Below, piece by piece: positions 37,960 through 50,600 of a DNA stretch of 64,000 nucleotides (positions are counted from its first letter, which is position 1; every line of letters starts with the position of its first letter). The translations under genes and the position numbers were made by a program. The notes under the pieces were generated by a model, which was not told the DNA's origin, searched no databases, and worked only from the letters and a program-made list of their open reading frames with translations. The DNA comes from Yamagishiella unicocca. Taxonomy: Eukaryota; Chlorophyta; Chlorophyceae; Chlamydomonadales; Volvocaceae. The DNA is taken from NCBI GenBank assembly GCA_003116995.1, contig BDSL01000037.1:248001-312000 (forward strand). Reading direction: 5' to 3'.

Positions 37960-38300
37960 GGCTGACCACACAGCAGATGATGATGATGATGATAAAGAGT
38001 TTGCAGAATAGTAAGGTAAGGCATGAAGGGGAAGGGTTACAGGTGGTAAGCCAACAAAGGGGCTACAGGGTCCAATGAACCCTCGGGTCATCTACCCACT
38101 GGTAACTTACTACTGGTTGTGTAACCCACCGCTCGCAGGGCAACCCTGGAGAGGGTTAGTGGAGGGTGATTAGTTAGGTGGGGAGTAAGAAGCACCCGGT
38201 AGCTCAGTTAGAGACTCGGTTTGCCAAACCCACACACAGAGGGGTACCCGACTTTTTTATTTATGCCATATACAGAGGGCTGACAGGCGCGTGCATTGGG
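37960..38300 (+). repeat. Dispersed repeat R1, copy 3, with the clearest tRNA-like segment
   Basis: Shares blocks with copies 1 and 2. Near 38,192-38,250 it reads 'gcacccggtagctcagtta', then 'gagactcggtttgccaaacc' and later 'ggggtacccgac'. TAGCTCAGTT resembles a tRNA D-arm/A box, and TCGGT-TTGCCAA-ACC resembles an anticodon arm with loop TTGCCAA. A normal T arm is not evident, so this is at most a tRNA-derived fragment, not a functional tRNA. Confidence 0.55.
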
Positions 38301-38795
38301 GTTACCGAGTTTAGGCTGTGTGGTTACCCTCACACTGCACACCCGCTGTTACCGGGGGTAGGTTACTATTGGGTCCACCACTGAGCCTGTGACATACCGA
38401 CCCTGTCTCAATGTACCCCTGCCTATCTAGTAGGGGGTTAAGGAGGGATCACCCTACCTGTCATCAGTCAGTTACCCTTCCGTAGGGAGTCCTTGACTGA
38501 GGGGGGTGGGGATAGGTTACTGGGGAGTACATAGTGGTATGTAGGGTATCAGATGGCACCAGAAGGTTAGATTGTCTAACCACAGATTATCAACAATCAC
38601 CTGTTCAATTCTGACCTCCAACAGCTTGCTTATCAATGAGAAACGGGAAGGGAGATGGGTCCTCTTGGGGACCTGGTATGGGTAGCTCAGCATGGATGGT
38701 TAAATGCTCCACCCGGGAAGTGCGGATCCAAGGCCCTAAAGAGGGGGCCTTGTGATATGGGATGGCTGATAACCAGCTAAAGGCCAGCAGACTAC

Positions 38796-39310
<515 letters not shown>

Positions 39311-39580
39311 TTGCATGATCATAATGGCTGTGTGTCCGTGTTCCTACATATGTCCCTAGAATGACTGCCAGCCAGCCGGGCATGGCTGCTGTGTTCCTGT
39401 GTGTTCACCTTATGTTGCAACAGGATACAGCCCAAACTAACACACTCCTAGTTTACATTAGCACCTACACTCATGGGCCCACTCGTCAGAACATTGGGTC
39501 GCTATCAGGTGTTCCCAAACACACATTGACAAACAGCTCCTGCCTAAAGTACCGTAATCCATACACATTATATCAGCTCT

Positions 39581-40118
39581 GTAACATGTTTCAGGCACTA
39601 ACATTAGCCTCAAGGGTGGGAACTTGCTTGGCTGAAGAGATTGATTGTGAAGATGGCTGCACATGGCCATGATGCAGAAGTAACATGTCCATCTGCTGGT
39701 GGAGATCTGCTTTGCATGGTAGTCTTGCATTAGGTGAATGGCGCATGATTACACAAACCAGGATGACGCAGTCCTTCATGTTGATCATGTGGGGCCACAC
39801 GGGAAAGCCTAGTAACGGTGGCGAGTGCCTACCTGATCAATCGCCCAAAGTAACATGTTTCAGGCACTAACATTAGCCTCAAGGGTGGGAACTTGCTTGG
39901 CTGAAGAGATTGATTGTGAAGATGGCTGCACACGGCCATGATGCAGAAGTAACATGTCCATCTGCTGGTGGAGATCTGCTTTGCATGGTAGTCTTGCATT
40001 AGGTGAATGGCGCATGATTACACAAACCAGGATGACGCAGTCCTTCATGTTGATCATGTGGGGCCACACGGGAAAGCCTAGTAACGGTGGCGAGTGCCTA
40101 CCTGATCAATCGCCCAAA
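39581..40118. repeat. 269-bp tandem duplication, two copies
   Basis: Copy 1 is 39581-39849 and copy 2 is 39850-40118. They appear identical except T at 39664 versus C at 39933. Minus-strand frames of 69 residues in each copy are near-identical by duplication only. No known element recognised. Confidence 0.95.
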
Positions 40119-40964
40119 GATGGCTAGATCTACCGGCAATGCAAACAGGAAACAGCAAGACCCACGTGTCGGTCGGCTGCGTCCAGCAGGGATGGAGGCA
40201 GCACCACAAGGAGATAGATACCGGTGGAGTTGGCTTATTATTACACCGCCGCTTACAAACACTTGCTTGGGTGAATAAAGATAGGCTGCTTGGTTAGTTC
40301 CACAGCGCGCTCCCGCTGTTCATGGCACCCAATAAGAGGGTGACAGAGTAATCAGCGGTGCAGCTGCATAATACGCTGGCTGCTAGCAGACAGCGCACAC
40401 AAGCATTTTTCCAGATGGTGCCAAAACACTGGCGTGCGGTGGAGGGAGCATTCATGCTGAATAAAGCGAGAGAAGCCAGAGGACGCTAATAACCAGGGAA
40501 TGAAGCCTATTAGGAGCTCCAGAACTTTGGACACGTGAGCATCTTCAGAAAGGGCCGGCGGTGATGAACAAGCCACCGTACATATGACATGTATTAAGGT
40601 TGAGTCCCCGTCACGTCAGGGGAAAAAAGAGCTCCAGCCACCGCGCGCCTAGCTAACCACCCGTTATTAGTACAACTCGTCCGTGCGCTGTTCATTCCAG
40701 GTATGGGAGCGGCGGCACGTTATATATCCCAACAGCCCACTACTGCACCGTACGTGACCTTTAAGTTTTGCAGTTCACGTTGTCAGCAGTTGATCAGTTG
40801 TTCACGTGGATTCCGTTAACCGCCCAGCAGCGGCCACATGCATACACCAATCCATCCACGAATGCTCGATAACCGCAGCAGAAGCCGGGAGACCACACGC
40901 ACCGCCTGCCAGAGGCCAAAAGTCCTCCATCAATATGTCCGTCCGTCCATCTATCCGTCCGCAG

Positions 40965-41074
40965 CCATCCAGGCGCAGCACCAGGCATACATGCAACTGT
41001 CTGGTGCCAAGCAGCCCCAACAGGCAACGGCCAACCAGTGCGTGGCCGCCCCGTCCACTTCGCTACACAGTTAG
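40965..41074 (+). CDS. Weak candidate: terminal exon of an unplaced plus-strand gene
   Basis: An acceptor-like 'ccgtccgcag' precedes a frame entered with two leading bases. It encodes 35 residues rich in Gln and Ala (AIQAQHQAYMQLSGAKQPQQ, then ATANQCVAAPSTSLHS) and ends at TAG 41072-41074. The composition is protein-like. No upstream exon could be joined, so it may be a remnant or chance. Confidence 0.25.
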
Positions 41075-41615
41075 TTTACGGTAGGTATAAAAAAACGTTG
41101 GCATGAAGCTGGATCGCATGAAACAAGAGATGCGAGGGTAAAATTACGCAGAAGGGGAGGCATGGGTTGGGTTTGGGCCGGGCGGAGATAAAAAGGTGGC
41201 GGCCTGCCGGTGGGCGGTTGGTCGCGCCATCATGATGACAAGATGCAGTTGGCCTCGCTCAATCGTATCGCAACTAACTGGCGACGTCGGCCTTGGAACC
41301 CAGCAACTCAATCGTCGAAGCGCCCTCACGCCCTCAGATAGGCAGCCTCTAATTTCCTTCGAAAGCGTATTTCTTTGCCTCTTAACCAGCACACATGACG
41401 ACGGTGTGTAGGTATCGGATGGCGGATAATCCCAACCTCAAACCCTCGGCCGCTACGTAGGTTGCTGTCGAAGCGGCAGCGATGCCCGTGGGCGCGCGAC
41501 GAGGAGTGGTGGCAAGTGATGCGCATGTGTGTGCATCGTATGTAGCCCTCACCAACTCAGCAACACGCACACAGCAGGTCAGCCACTCCCGAGTCGATTG
41601 TATCCACCGACTCGG

Positions 41616-44600
41616 CTATCTTTGCTTTTGGACGGTCGCCTTTAGCCTCTCGATGTCCAATAGGACCGGCTTCATGTCTTCCTCCACCTCGCCGCGGATG
41701 CGGTCCAGGGAGGCGTCCTGCGGCCACGGAAGCCGATCGCCGGGGGACGGCCAGGATACCGTAAAAAGCGGGAGGGGAAGGGCGAGGGAGCGATGGAAGA
41801 ATCGCGAGGGAAAGGGCGAAGGCGCAAGCCTTACGTAATGCACATCCCGCCCATGTATGCCGCTCCCGAGAAAAGAGTCAGCGTGCTCGATCACACCTGA
41901 CATACATAACTGAGCCGCGTGCGTCCTAGGCACGTACGTACGCTTGCCGCAAAGCCGATACCTATCTAAGCGCGTCGACCACCACTCCGCTATCCGGCAA
42001 TACGACAGCTGTGGCGGAGAGCGGCATAGACGCAGCAGCAGCCCCCATTGTCCGCGCACACGAGTCAACCCACCAGAGCCAGGTGCATCTTCTTCTCCAG
42101 ATCTGTTACCGCCTCCTCCTTGGCGGTCTTCGTGATGGCCTCTTCGGCGGCTTTGAACTTGGCCTCGCTCTCCTTGGCCAGCTGCGAACCACGGTTATTT
42201 AACGAAATGTAACGCGGGTCGATCGTGCGTACATAAATGGGATGAAGTGCGGGACGCGGGATTGTTACCACAAGCGCCGTGTAGGCGGCACGTGGTGACT
42301 AGACGTCCACAAAGCAGGATAGGGTATGTGCCTAGAGGTGGTGCGGGCATATAGGGGCGGAGTCCGCCCCTCAGTTCCCCACCCCCTTAATAGGTTAATA
42401 CACGCCAGGCTCCGGCCGGCGTAATATTATTAATATTATTATGCGCCTGGAGGTGGCCTCGGTACGTGGGGCAAAATTTCGGATGCAACGGCTCTCGCTC
42501 CCTTTCCCATTTGGCCTGTCTCCCAGCCAGACGTCTCCTGTCGTCCCCTTCACCTCCTTGGCGCGCGACCCAAGCAAGTATATCCCTTGCCCTCTCTACC
42601 GTAACAAGCGCACTCGTACATGTCTACCTCTGCCCAATCCCAGGCATGCACGGTGCATGCCTGGGATTGGGCAGAGGTAGACATGTACGATGCACCCGTC
42701 CCTACCGAACCAAATGTAAATGTTTTTTATCCTAATAACCCTAAAACCCCACTCGCCGACCCCCGCACCTGCGCCTTCATGGAGTCTAGCTGCTTGGCCG
42801 TTTCCGACCGCTCCTCCGCGAGCCTGTCGTCCAATTCGTACGACGTGATGGCGTCATCATCGTTGTCCCGCTCCTTACGCAGCTCGTCCATCTGTACGGC
42901 ACACCAAGTAAGACGTAAGGCCCACACGGTCATCACTACGCAACGCAGCACCGGCGGCGGGCCCATGTCATGTTGTCGTACGGGAGGGGTTGGCGGCGCC
43001 AACAGCGAGCGAGCGGCGGCGTGTGCGAATGCGAGGTTGGTGCGTGCAACGAACTGCAACGAACTACAACGAACTGGAACGAACCAACCATGGTCACGTG
43101 AGGCCGGTGGTGCGGGCATATAGGGGGGAGGCCGCCTCTCAGTTCCCCATATCCCCAACCCCTTAATATACGGCAGGCTCCGGCCGCCGTAACATTCATT
43201 ATCAATATTATTGTAATATTATTCACGTGAGGCCTGCCTGCAGGCGCAAGCAGCGCTCCCGTTCTGCCTCGTCTATGCGATAGAATAGGACGAAGGCTCG
43301 ATGGCTGCATCATGGCGTTATTTGGGAAGCGCGAGATCGACGAGACGCAGCCCAGGAGGGGAGGATGCATGAGAGGTGGCTTCGAGCCTCACCTCTTTTC
43401 GGATGGGGGTGAGCAGCTTGGCTACATCGCCCATGATTTCCTCCTTGGTGGGACCCACAGGCTGGTCCTTGATCTGCGAGGCGAGAGAGGGCGAGGGAAA
43501 GAGACCAGCAGGAGTGGATGGGTGTTTTTTTCTTGATTAATATTGCAATATTGCATGGGGTGCATGGAGGGGATAGACGAGGTGCGCGGAGGAGGGCGGG
43601 GACCGACCCCGGGTTTCCCTCACGGTCCCGACGCAGTTGACACCTCGCTCATACCCTAATATCGGAGATCGGCTCGCAAGGATCTTAGTCGCGGGCACTT
43701 CAAAGCAATAGCTACGAAGACGCCGACGCCGACGCCGACACCGTGTGGCGACGCCGACGCCGACGCCGTGTGGCGACGCCGACGCCGACGCCGACGCCGT
43801 GTGGCGAAGCCAACGCCGTGCGGTGACTGCTGGGCGGCGCAGCGCGCGGCGGAGAAGCAGGCCGGAGGGAATAGGGACAACCCACCACCCGAGGACGCCC
43901 TTTCAGAGCGATGTTCGATCGCACAACAGCCGAGCCTCACCTCCTTGAGCAGCGCCTCCTGCTTGGACAGCATGTCGTCCACCTGCTCGCTGTGCGTGTC
44001 GACCTTGCCGTACAGCTCGTCCAAACGGTTTTTCGTGGCGTCGACGTCCTTCTTGAGCTCCGCGCCCTTAAGTCGGGTCAGGGGAGTAGTGCGTAGTGAA
44101 ATTCCGTGAGCCTAAATAAAAGGTTTCGGGGCAGCGCAACAACCCCACACACATGCCGGTTTCCTGTACCTCCTTCCCAGCTCCCACCCACCCTCCCGAC
44201 CATCACCGACCCCACCTTGTCGTCGTCCAACCGCCGCGCCAGCTCGTCCAAACGGCTTTTCAGCTCGTCCATTACCCGCTTCGCCTCCGCAGTCTGCTTC
44301 TCATTCTCCTCGAAGGTCTTGTCATGCTCGTCCAGGGCGTCCGCCTGCTCGTCCAGCGCCCGCACGTGCTCGTCCAGCGCCTTGGCGTGCTCGTCCAGCT
44401 CCTTCATGTGAGTGTCCAGCAGCTTGGCGTGCTCGTCCTGCGACTTCGTACGGTCCTCCAGGACCTTCGCCTGCTCCTTCACTTGCCGTGACAACTGCAA
44501 GTGCGCAGACCGGACAACAGGGTCCCGTTTGCCGGCGATCAACTGGACGTGTTATCGGGGTATATCAACCGGGGGCAAGGGCCATGAGGACACGAGCTCC

Positions 44601-47600
44601 GGCACGATACAACCGTTACGGCATATTCGCGACAACATAACCGTTGCGGCACAACCGGAACGACATAACCGTTACGGCACAACCGTAACCGCATAAACGT
44701 TACAGCGTACTCCACGCACTCACCTTTAGCACCCACCACACAAGCAAAACGCCTCGCGCGACCTCCCTGTGTCGACCACCCGGCCATGCACCTCGCGCCG
44801 GGCAAATAAACACACATCCTGCCCGCCCGGCGGCGCCTCTTCCACCCACCTCCTCCCGCGCGCTCTCTAACGCGCCCTCCAGCGTCTCCACTCGCTTCTC
44901 CGTCGCCTTGCGCTCCGCCAGCGCGCTGTTCTCCGCCTCCACCAGCTGCGCGCGCACCTCGCCCCGCAGCTCCTCCAGGCCCTTGTACTCCGCCAGCTCC
45001 TTCTCGATGCGGGCCGCCACGTCGGACTGCGGGCGGGCAAGGAAAAGCGGAACGAGGGCGAGGAAAGCAGCGGGACAATCAGTGGTGGTGACGGCAGAGC
45101 GTTGCGGCGGAGAGTATGGTCGGAATAGTAGTAGGGCAGGAGGGCTACGGCCCGGGCAGGAGGGCTACAGCCCGGGCAGGAGGGCTACGGCCCGGGTACT
45201 ACGTCGTAACCGTGGCGCGCGCGGGACAGCCACATGCTGGCAGCAGGTTGAGACATGGCCGGTGCTGTAGGTAGGGTCTGTCACAAGGTGATCCATTGGT
45301 GTGGCTGCCAAGCGAAGGTTTTGGACGGAATGGCGCAGAGCCGACGCACGGGCTTACTTGCTGTCCCCTTCGTATTCCCAGCAGGGTCGTCGTCGCCTCC
45401 TGCCGCTACCTCAGGCCACCGCAACGCGCCTATCCCTCTTATTACCCGATCCAAAGCTACCGCCGCCACAGACACGTACCTGCATTTGTGCCATGGCCTC
45501 CTCGAAGGTGTCCTCCATCTCGTCCTTGTGCGCCTGCAGCGCCTCCTGCTGCTTCTGCACCGACGCCGCCAGGGCAGCCTGCTGCACCACCACCGAGGCC
45601 TGGTTCGCGGCGTGCATGGCCGCCACCTCCCTTCGCGACGTCTCGATCTGTTCCTGGGCGGTTTCGATGATACCCTGTGGAGTGGAAGGCACTCATGCTT
45701 ACGCTTCGCTACCACACCACAAACATGGCATACACACACACTTAAAACACGCTTCACTAATGACGCTCACGCACATTTCAGTGCCGCTAGGTACATGACA
45801 CTCACAGTTTACTTCCACAAACAGACGCGCACACATTCCGTTACCAGGAACAGGATGGCCTGCTCTGGAGCTGCGGGAATGGGACGCACACACACTCACA
45901 TTTCACTACCGGAACTAACCGACTACCCGGATTCCTTCGTGGATTGCCCCCAGGGTTCGCCCATATTCACCCAGGTTTTACACTGATACGGTATCTTTAC
46001 TCCCGTATCGCGACTCACAAGGATATCCGCCTTTTGTTTGTCCTGGGACTCTGCGAGGGCGACCTTTTCCTGGTCTATAGCCTGCAGCGAAACGTGGGTT
46101 TGGCAGCAGAGCGGGACGAGGCGGGGGGGGGGGGTTGGTAGCAGAGCGGGACATTGACGTTGTGTCGACGACCATGCAAGGGACGCCTCCTCGCGCCTGC
46201 ATTCGCCTCATCCGCACACAAGCCGGCAACCACGTCCACGCAAGCGTCCCTATCCTTTGGCACTGCTGTATGCGACAACGACAAAAACTGCTTCAGCGAG
46301 GCGCACCCATGCATGTACGAGGATCCCCACCCGCGTGACGCACACGCCCGCCCACACGTCTCACCACCACGAGCTCTTCGATCGCGTGCTTCATGTCCTC
46401 CTTCTGGACCTGCGCGCGGTTCGGCAGCGGGCAGGAAGGGCGTGTCAGGGTAGGCGCGTACCCAGGGGGCGGGCGGGAGCGAGGAAAACCCGTGTACGAA
46501 GAAAAAACCGTTTAGGGCATACGTTCGGGGAGCGGGACCGAGGGAGGGGATACACCGGGACCACGGGGACGGCGCTATGGGAAGCCATTGCCCAACTGGT
46601 CGTCATGTAAAGTGCTACGAGGCACCGCTAATGTTGAGGACGCCGAAGCGAGTCACGGACACTCACATCCGGCGCCAATATGTACCGATACAAATTCCTA
46701 CCTCGATGGCCTTCTCGAACTCCGTCTTGGTCGACGCGATCGTCTCTCCCAGCTGCGTCCGCGCCGCCTCCATCTCCCCGCGCGCCGCCTTCATCTCCCC
46801 CCGCGCCGTCTCCACCTCCGTCCGCTGCTCGTCAAGCGACTGCTCCAGCTCGGACTGCGTTGCGGCCAGGGCGGCCATCAGCTCGGAGCGTGCCGCATCC
46901 AGAGCCTCGTGCTGGGCCTATGGGGACGACGGGAGGTGCGCGGGGCGTTATTAGGGTTCATAATGGGCGACCTGTGGTAGATGCCGGGAGGTGGGGCATT
47001 ATTAGGGTTTATGGAAAGTCGTGTTGCTTGGTGCTGACGAGGTGCGGGCGGATTGCGTGGGTAACGGAGCGATTGAGCCTAGCCGGTCCATGGCATATAT
47101 AATTATGTTCCGGTGGGCCTGCATACCGCTAGGCGGTTGACTGGGCCGGCGGTCGGTCGCCTAGCCATCTGCTAGGCGAGCGATGATATTGTAGAGCCAG
47201 CACGGCGTCGGCACGTGGGTGCATCTCACAGGCAACCACCACTTAAAACATACTGTTTACAGCATACATAGGGGACCCACGGTCCCCTCTCGCGGCTGCG
47301 CAACTCCGCATCGCTGCTGCTGCTGCCAACCGCTAATTGCTAACTGCCGACGATGGCTACCGGTATTTTGTGCGCGGGCAGGTCTCACCTGCATCGCCTG
47401 CCCCAGCTCCGTACGCAAGGCCTTGGCCTCCAGCGCGTTCTCCTCCTTCTGCGCCTCCAGTGCGGTCTTCACCTCGGCCTGCTCCGCCTCCAACGCGGCC
47501 TTCACCTCCGCCTTCTGGGTCTCCAGACCGCTGCGGTGGGGGCAGTGCGGGAGGTAGGCGGGTGCGGAACAGCAGCACGCGAGTGAGGCGGCAGAGAGGA

Positions 47601-50600
47601 CCGAGTGAGGCGGCACACTTCGGGTTTATAAACGTGGACAAGCCTAGCAGCAAGCCGGCCGTTGGGCAGACACAACAGCTGCGCATTCCTCTCACCAAGA
47701 CGGACAACGTGGGGTCGTCAACGGTGTTTCCTGTCCCACCGACCCACGGGTCGGTCCGCCGTTCGCCCATCCACTCACTCACCCCCGCACTTCCGTCCCC
47801 AGCGCCACGAACGCGGCCTCCATGCGGGTGCGGGTGGTGTCCAGCTTGGCCTCCGTGTCCTTGCTGGCCGCCAGGATCTCACCCTTCAGCTCCGCAGTCG
47901 CCGTGTCGATGCGCTTCCCCGCAGCATCCACTTTGCTGCTGAGGTCATCGCGCACTGCCGTGAGGGCGTCCGCCGCATCCTGGGGTTCTCGGGCAGGGAG
48001 GCCGGAAGGACAGGAAGGGGACATGTGTATATAAGAAGCGAAGTAACCCCGGTAGGTGTTGCGGCGGGGTATGTGTGGTCGTGTGCGTGTGTGTGTGTGT
48101 GTGTGTAAATCGGGCGTTTCGGATTGTGTGGTTGGTTTGCTTATGGTTGTGTTTGGTGGTGGTTGTGTGGGCCCGAGGGAGCGGCGTTTCAGGGTTGTAT
48201 GTAAGATTTAGATGACGGAAGGTAGGCTTACGGCAGTTGGCAGGTGAAGCCTTCAGGAGCAGTGCGACCAACGGCACGCTGACCGGTCAAACGTCGTACG
48301 CGCTCCAGAACCGCGGATGGCCCCAAAGTCGGGCTAAGGAACCGCACCCGCCCGTACCTTGGTTCGGGTGGCTAGCTCCGTGGCGAGTGCGGCCATTGCG
48401 GCCGCGGATGCCGCGGAGGCGGTGGTGATCGCAGCATTGGTTGTCTGAGTTGAGGAGGGCGGCGGGCACAGGGGGCAGCAGCAAACGAGGTAGCATGAGG
48501 AGGATGTTGTGCGTGTTTTGCTGATTTAGAAGAGCCTAAGACGCCACGCTTTTACGGCCCAAGGGCGACACTAATAATACAGCGACTTTCGCGCCGACGG
48601 ACGAGATGTTCTTACGCCACTTCTGCCAACGGACGGGACGATTAAAAACGGCACGCTTGCGCCTACCGACGAGACGGACGTTTCGACTCCACTCTTGCCC
48701 CCACCGTTGACAGCCGAGCCGTCGTACCTATGTACGGCCCCGTGTACGACAGGCATGGGGTCCCTACCTGCTGGTACCCCTTAAGCTGTGCTACTATCAC
48801 GGCTTCGCGCTTCTCCGCCTCCGCTTTCTCTGCCGCCGCGCGCGCTTCGAGGGCCGCCGCCGCCGCCTCGGCTATTTGGGACTCTCGCTTCTCCGCGTCC
48901 GCACGCTCCGCCGCCACGCGCCCTTCGAGGGCCGCCGCCGCCGCCTCGGCTATTTGGGACTCTCGTTTCTCCGCGTCCGCACGCTCCGCCGCCGCGCGCG
49001 CTTCGAGGGCCGCCGCCGCCTCCTCCGCCACTTTCGCTTCGCGCCGCTCCGCCTCCTCTCGCTCCGCCGCCGCGCGCACCTCCAGCGCCGCCGAAGCCCG
49101 CTCGTCCACCTCCTTCACTTTGGTCTCGATCATCTCGTCCAACTCTGCGACCTGTCGTAGATACATGCCGTACATGCCGCAAATGAGCCTCACGCACTTT
49201 AGCTTCGGCTTCAGTTCGGGCTCGGCCGCAACACATCGGGATGGGCAATTGGATCCCCCAAAGCAAACCTCGCGCCTTTACCCAGATCCCCCAAAGCAAA
49301 CCACGCGCCTTTACCCGGAAACACCCAAAGGCCCTCTCCGGCCGTACGACCGCGCTGTCGTACAACAGTGTAGAGCAATGGAAGTACTCGGGTGACGCGC
49401 AAAGTACCCGCAGCAGCAGTCCAGGTGGCGGACGTCACCCCCCCGCCCGCCGGCCGTACGCACCTCGTCCTCCAGCATGCGCTGCAGTTCTTCGCAGCGA
49501 GCGGTTAGGTCGTTGAGCGCCGACTGGGTCTCGTCTTGGTACTGGGGGAGGGAAGCAAGCGGCGCGAGCAGGTGGCGGTGTCGACAGGGGCGAACCGGTG
49601 ACCATGTTATGATGGCCAATCACATCGTCTCCTCATGTTGGGGTGCCTTGCGCGCCATCTCCATACCGGTATGTGTACCGGCCACAAACGGGTCCCGCGC
49701 TTGATCAAACAAACAAAATTAATTAACCAAACCAAGCCAAAAAACAACAAACCAAACCAAACCAAAATAAAATAAAACGATACAAATAACACCAAAAATC
49801 GAAACCAAACCAAACCACAAAACAAAAGGAAGGAGAACAACCCAAGGTCCGGAAAAACAGACGCCCTCCTCCCCTCGCTCCGCGTCCTCACCTGTGCCAT
49901 GACATCCTCCAGCACGCGCTGGTTTCGGTCCAGCTTGGAGTTCAGGTCCTCAGCCACCAGCGCAGCCGCAGCCGCGGCCGCCGCCATCTTCTCATCCACA
50001 CTCTGGCCCAGCGCCGACACCTCCCGGGTAGACCTGCGGTAGGCGGACCCCAGGTCGGGCGCCGTGGCTCGTCAAGGCGACCCGCCATGCAAAACACGGC
50101 GCGGACCCCTCGCAAAACACGGCACGGACAACACCTCGCAAATAAACAGCACCCGTTATGGACCCTTTCCTCCGCCGGGCCCACGCCCAACCCCGCCCGA
50201 CAGCCGTGTCCCCCAACAATAACTACCGGTTGCCTAACCCCAAACCAGCCTGACCCCAACCCGCAAGACCTGGCCGTTCCCCACCCAGGCACCCAGGCAT
50301 CCACCCATAAAACACGCCCACGGCACCAAACCACGCCCACGGCACCAAACCACGCCCACCACCACCACCACGCCCACCACCACGCCCACCACCACCACCA
50401 CGCCCACCCCCACCACCACGCCCACCACCACCACCACGCCCACCACCACGCCCACGCCCATCACCACCACCACCACCACCCCCACCACCCCAGCGCCCAC
50501 CGCTGTGTCTCCGCCTCCATGCGCTCGTTGATGTCCTCCACCGCGTTGGCCAGGTTGGCCTCGCCCGTCTTGGCGCGCTGGTCCAGGGAGGTCAGCTTGT

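Noticed and set aside
38192..38250. Functional tRNA-Gly gene
   Set aside because: D-arm-like and anticodon-arm-like pieces are present but no proper T arm or acceptor pairing could be traced, and two diverged copies share the block, which suggests a repeat.
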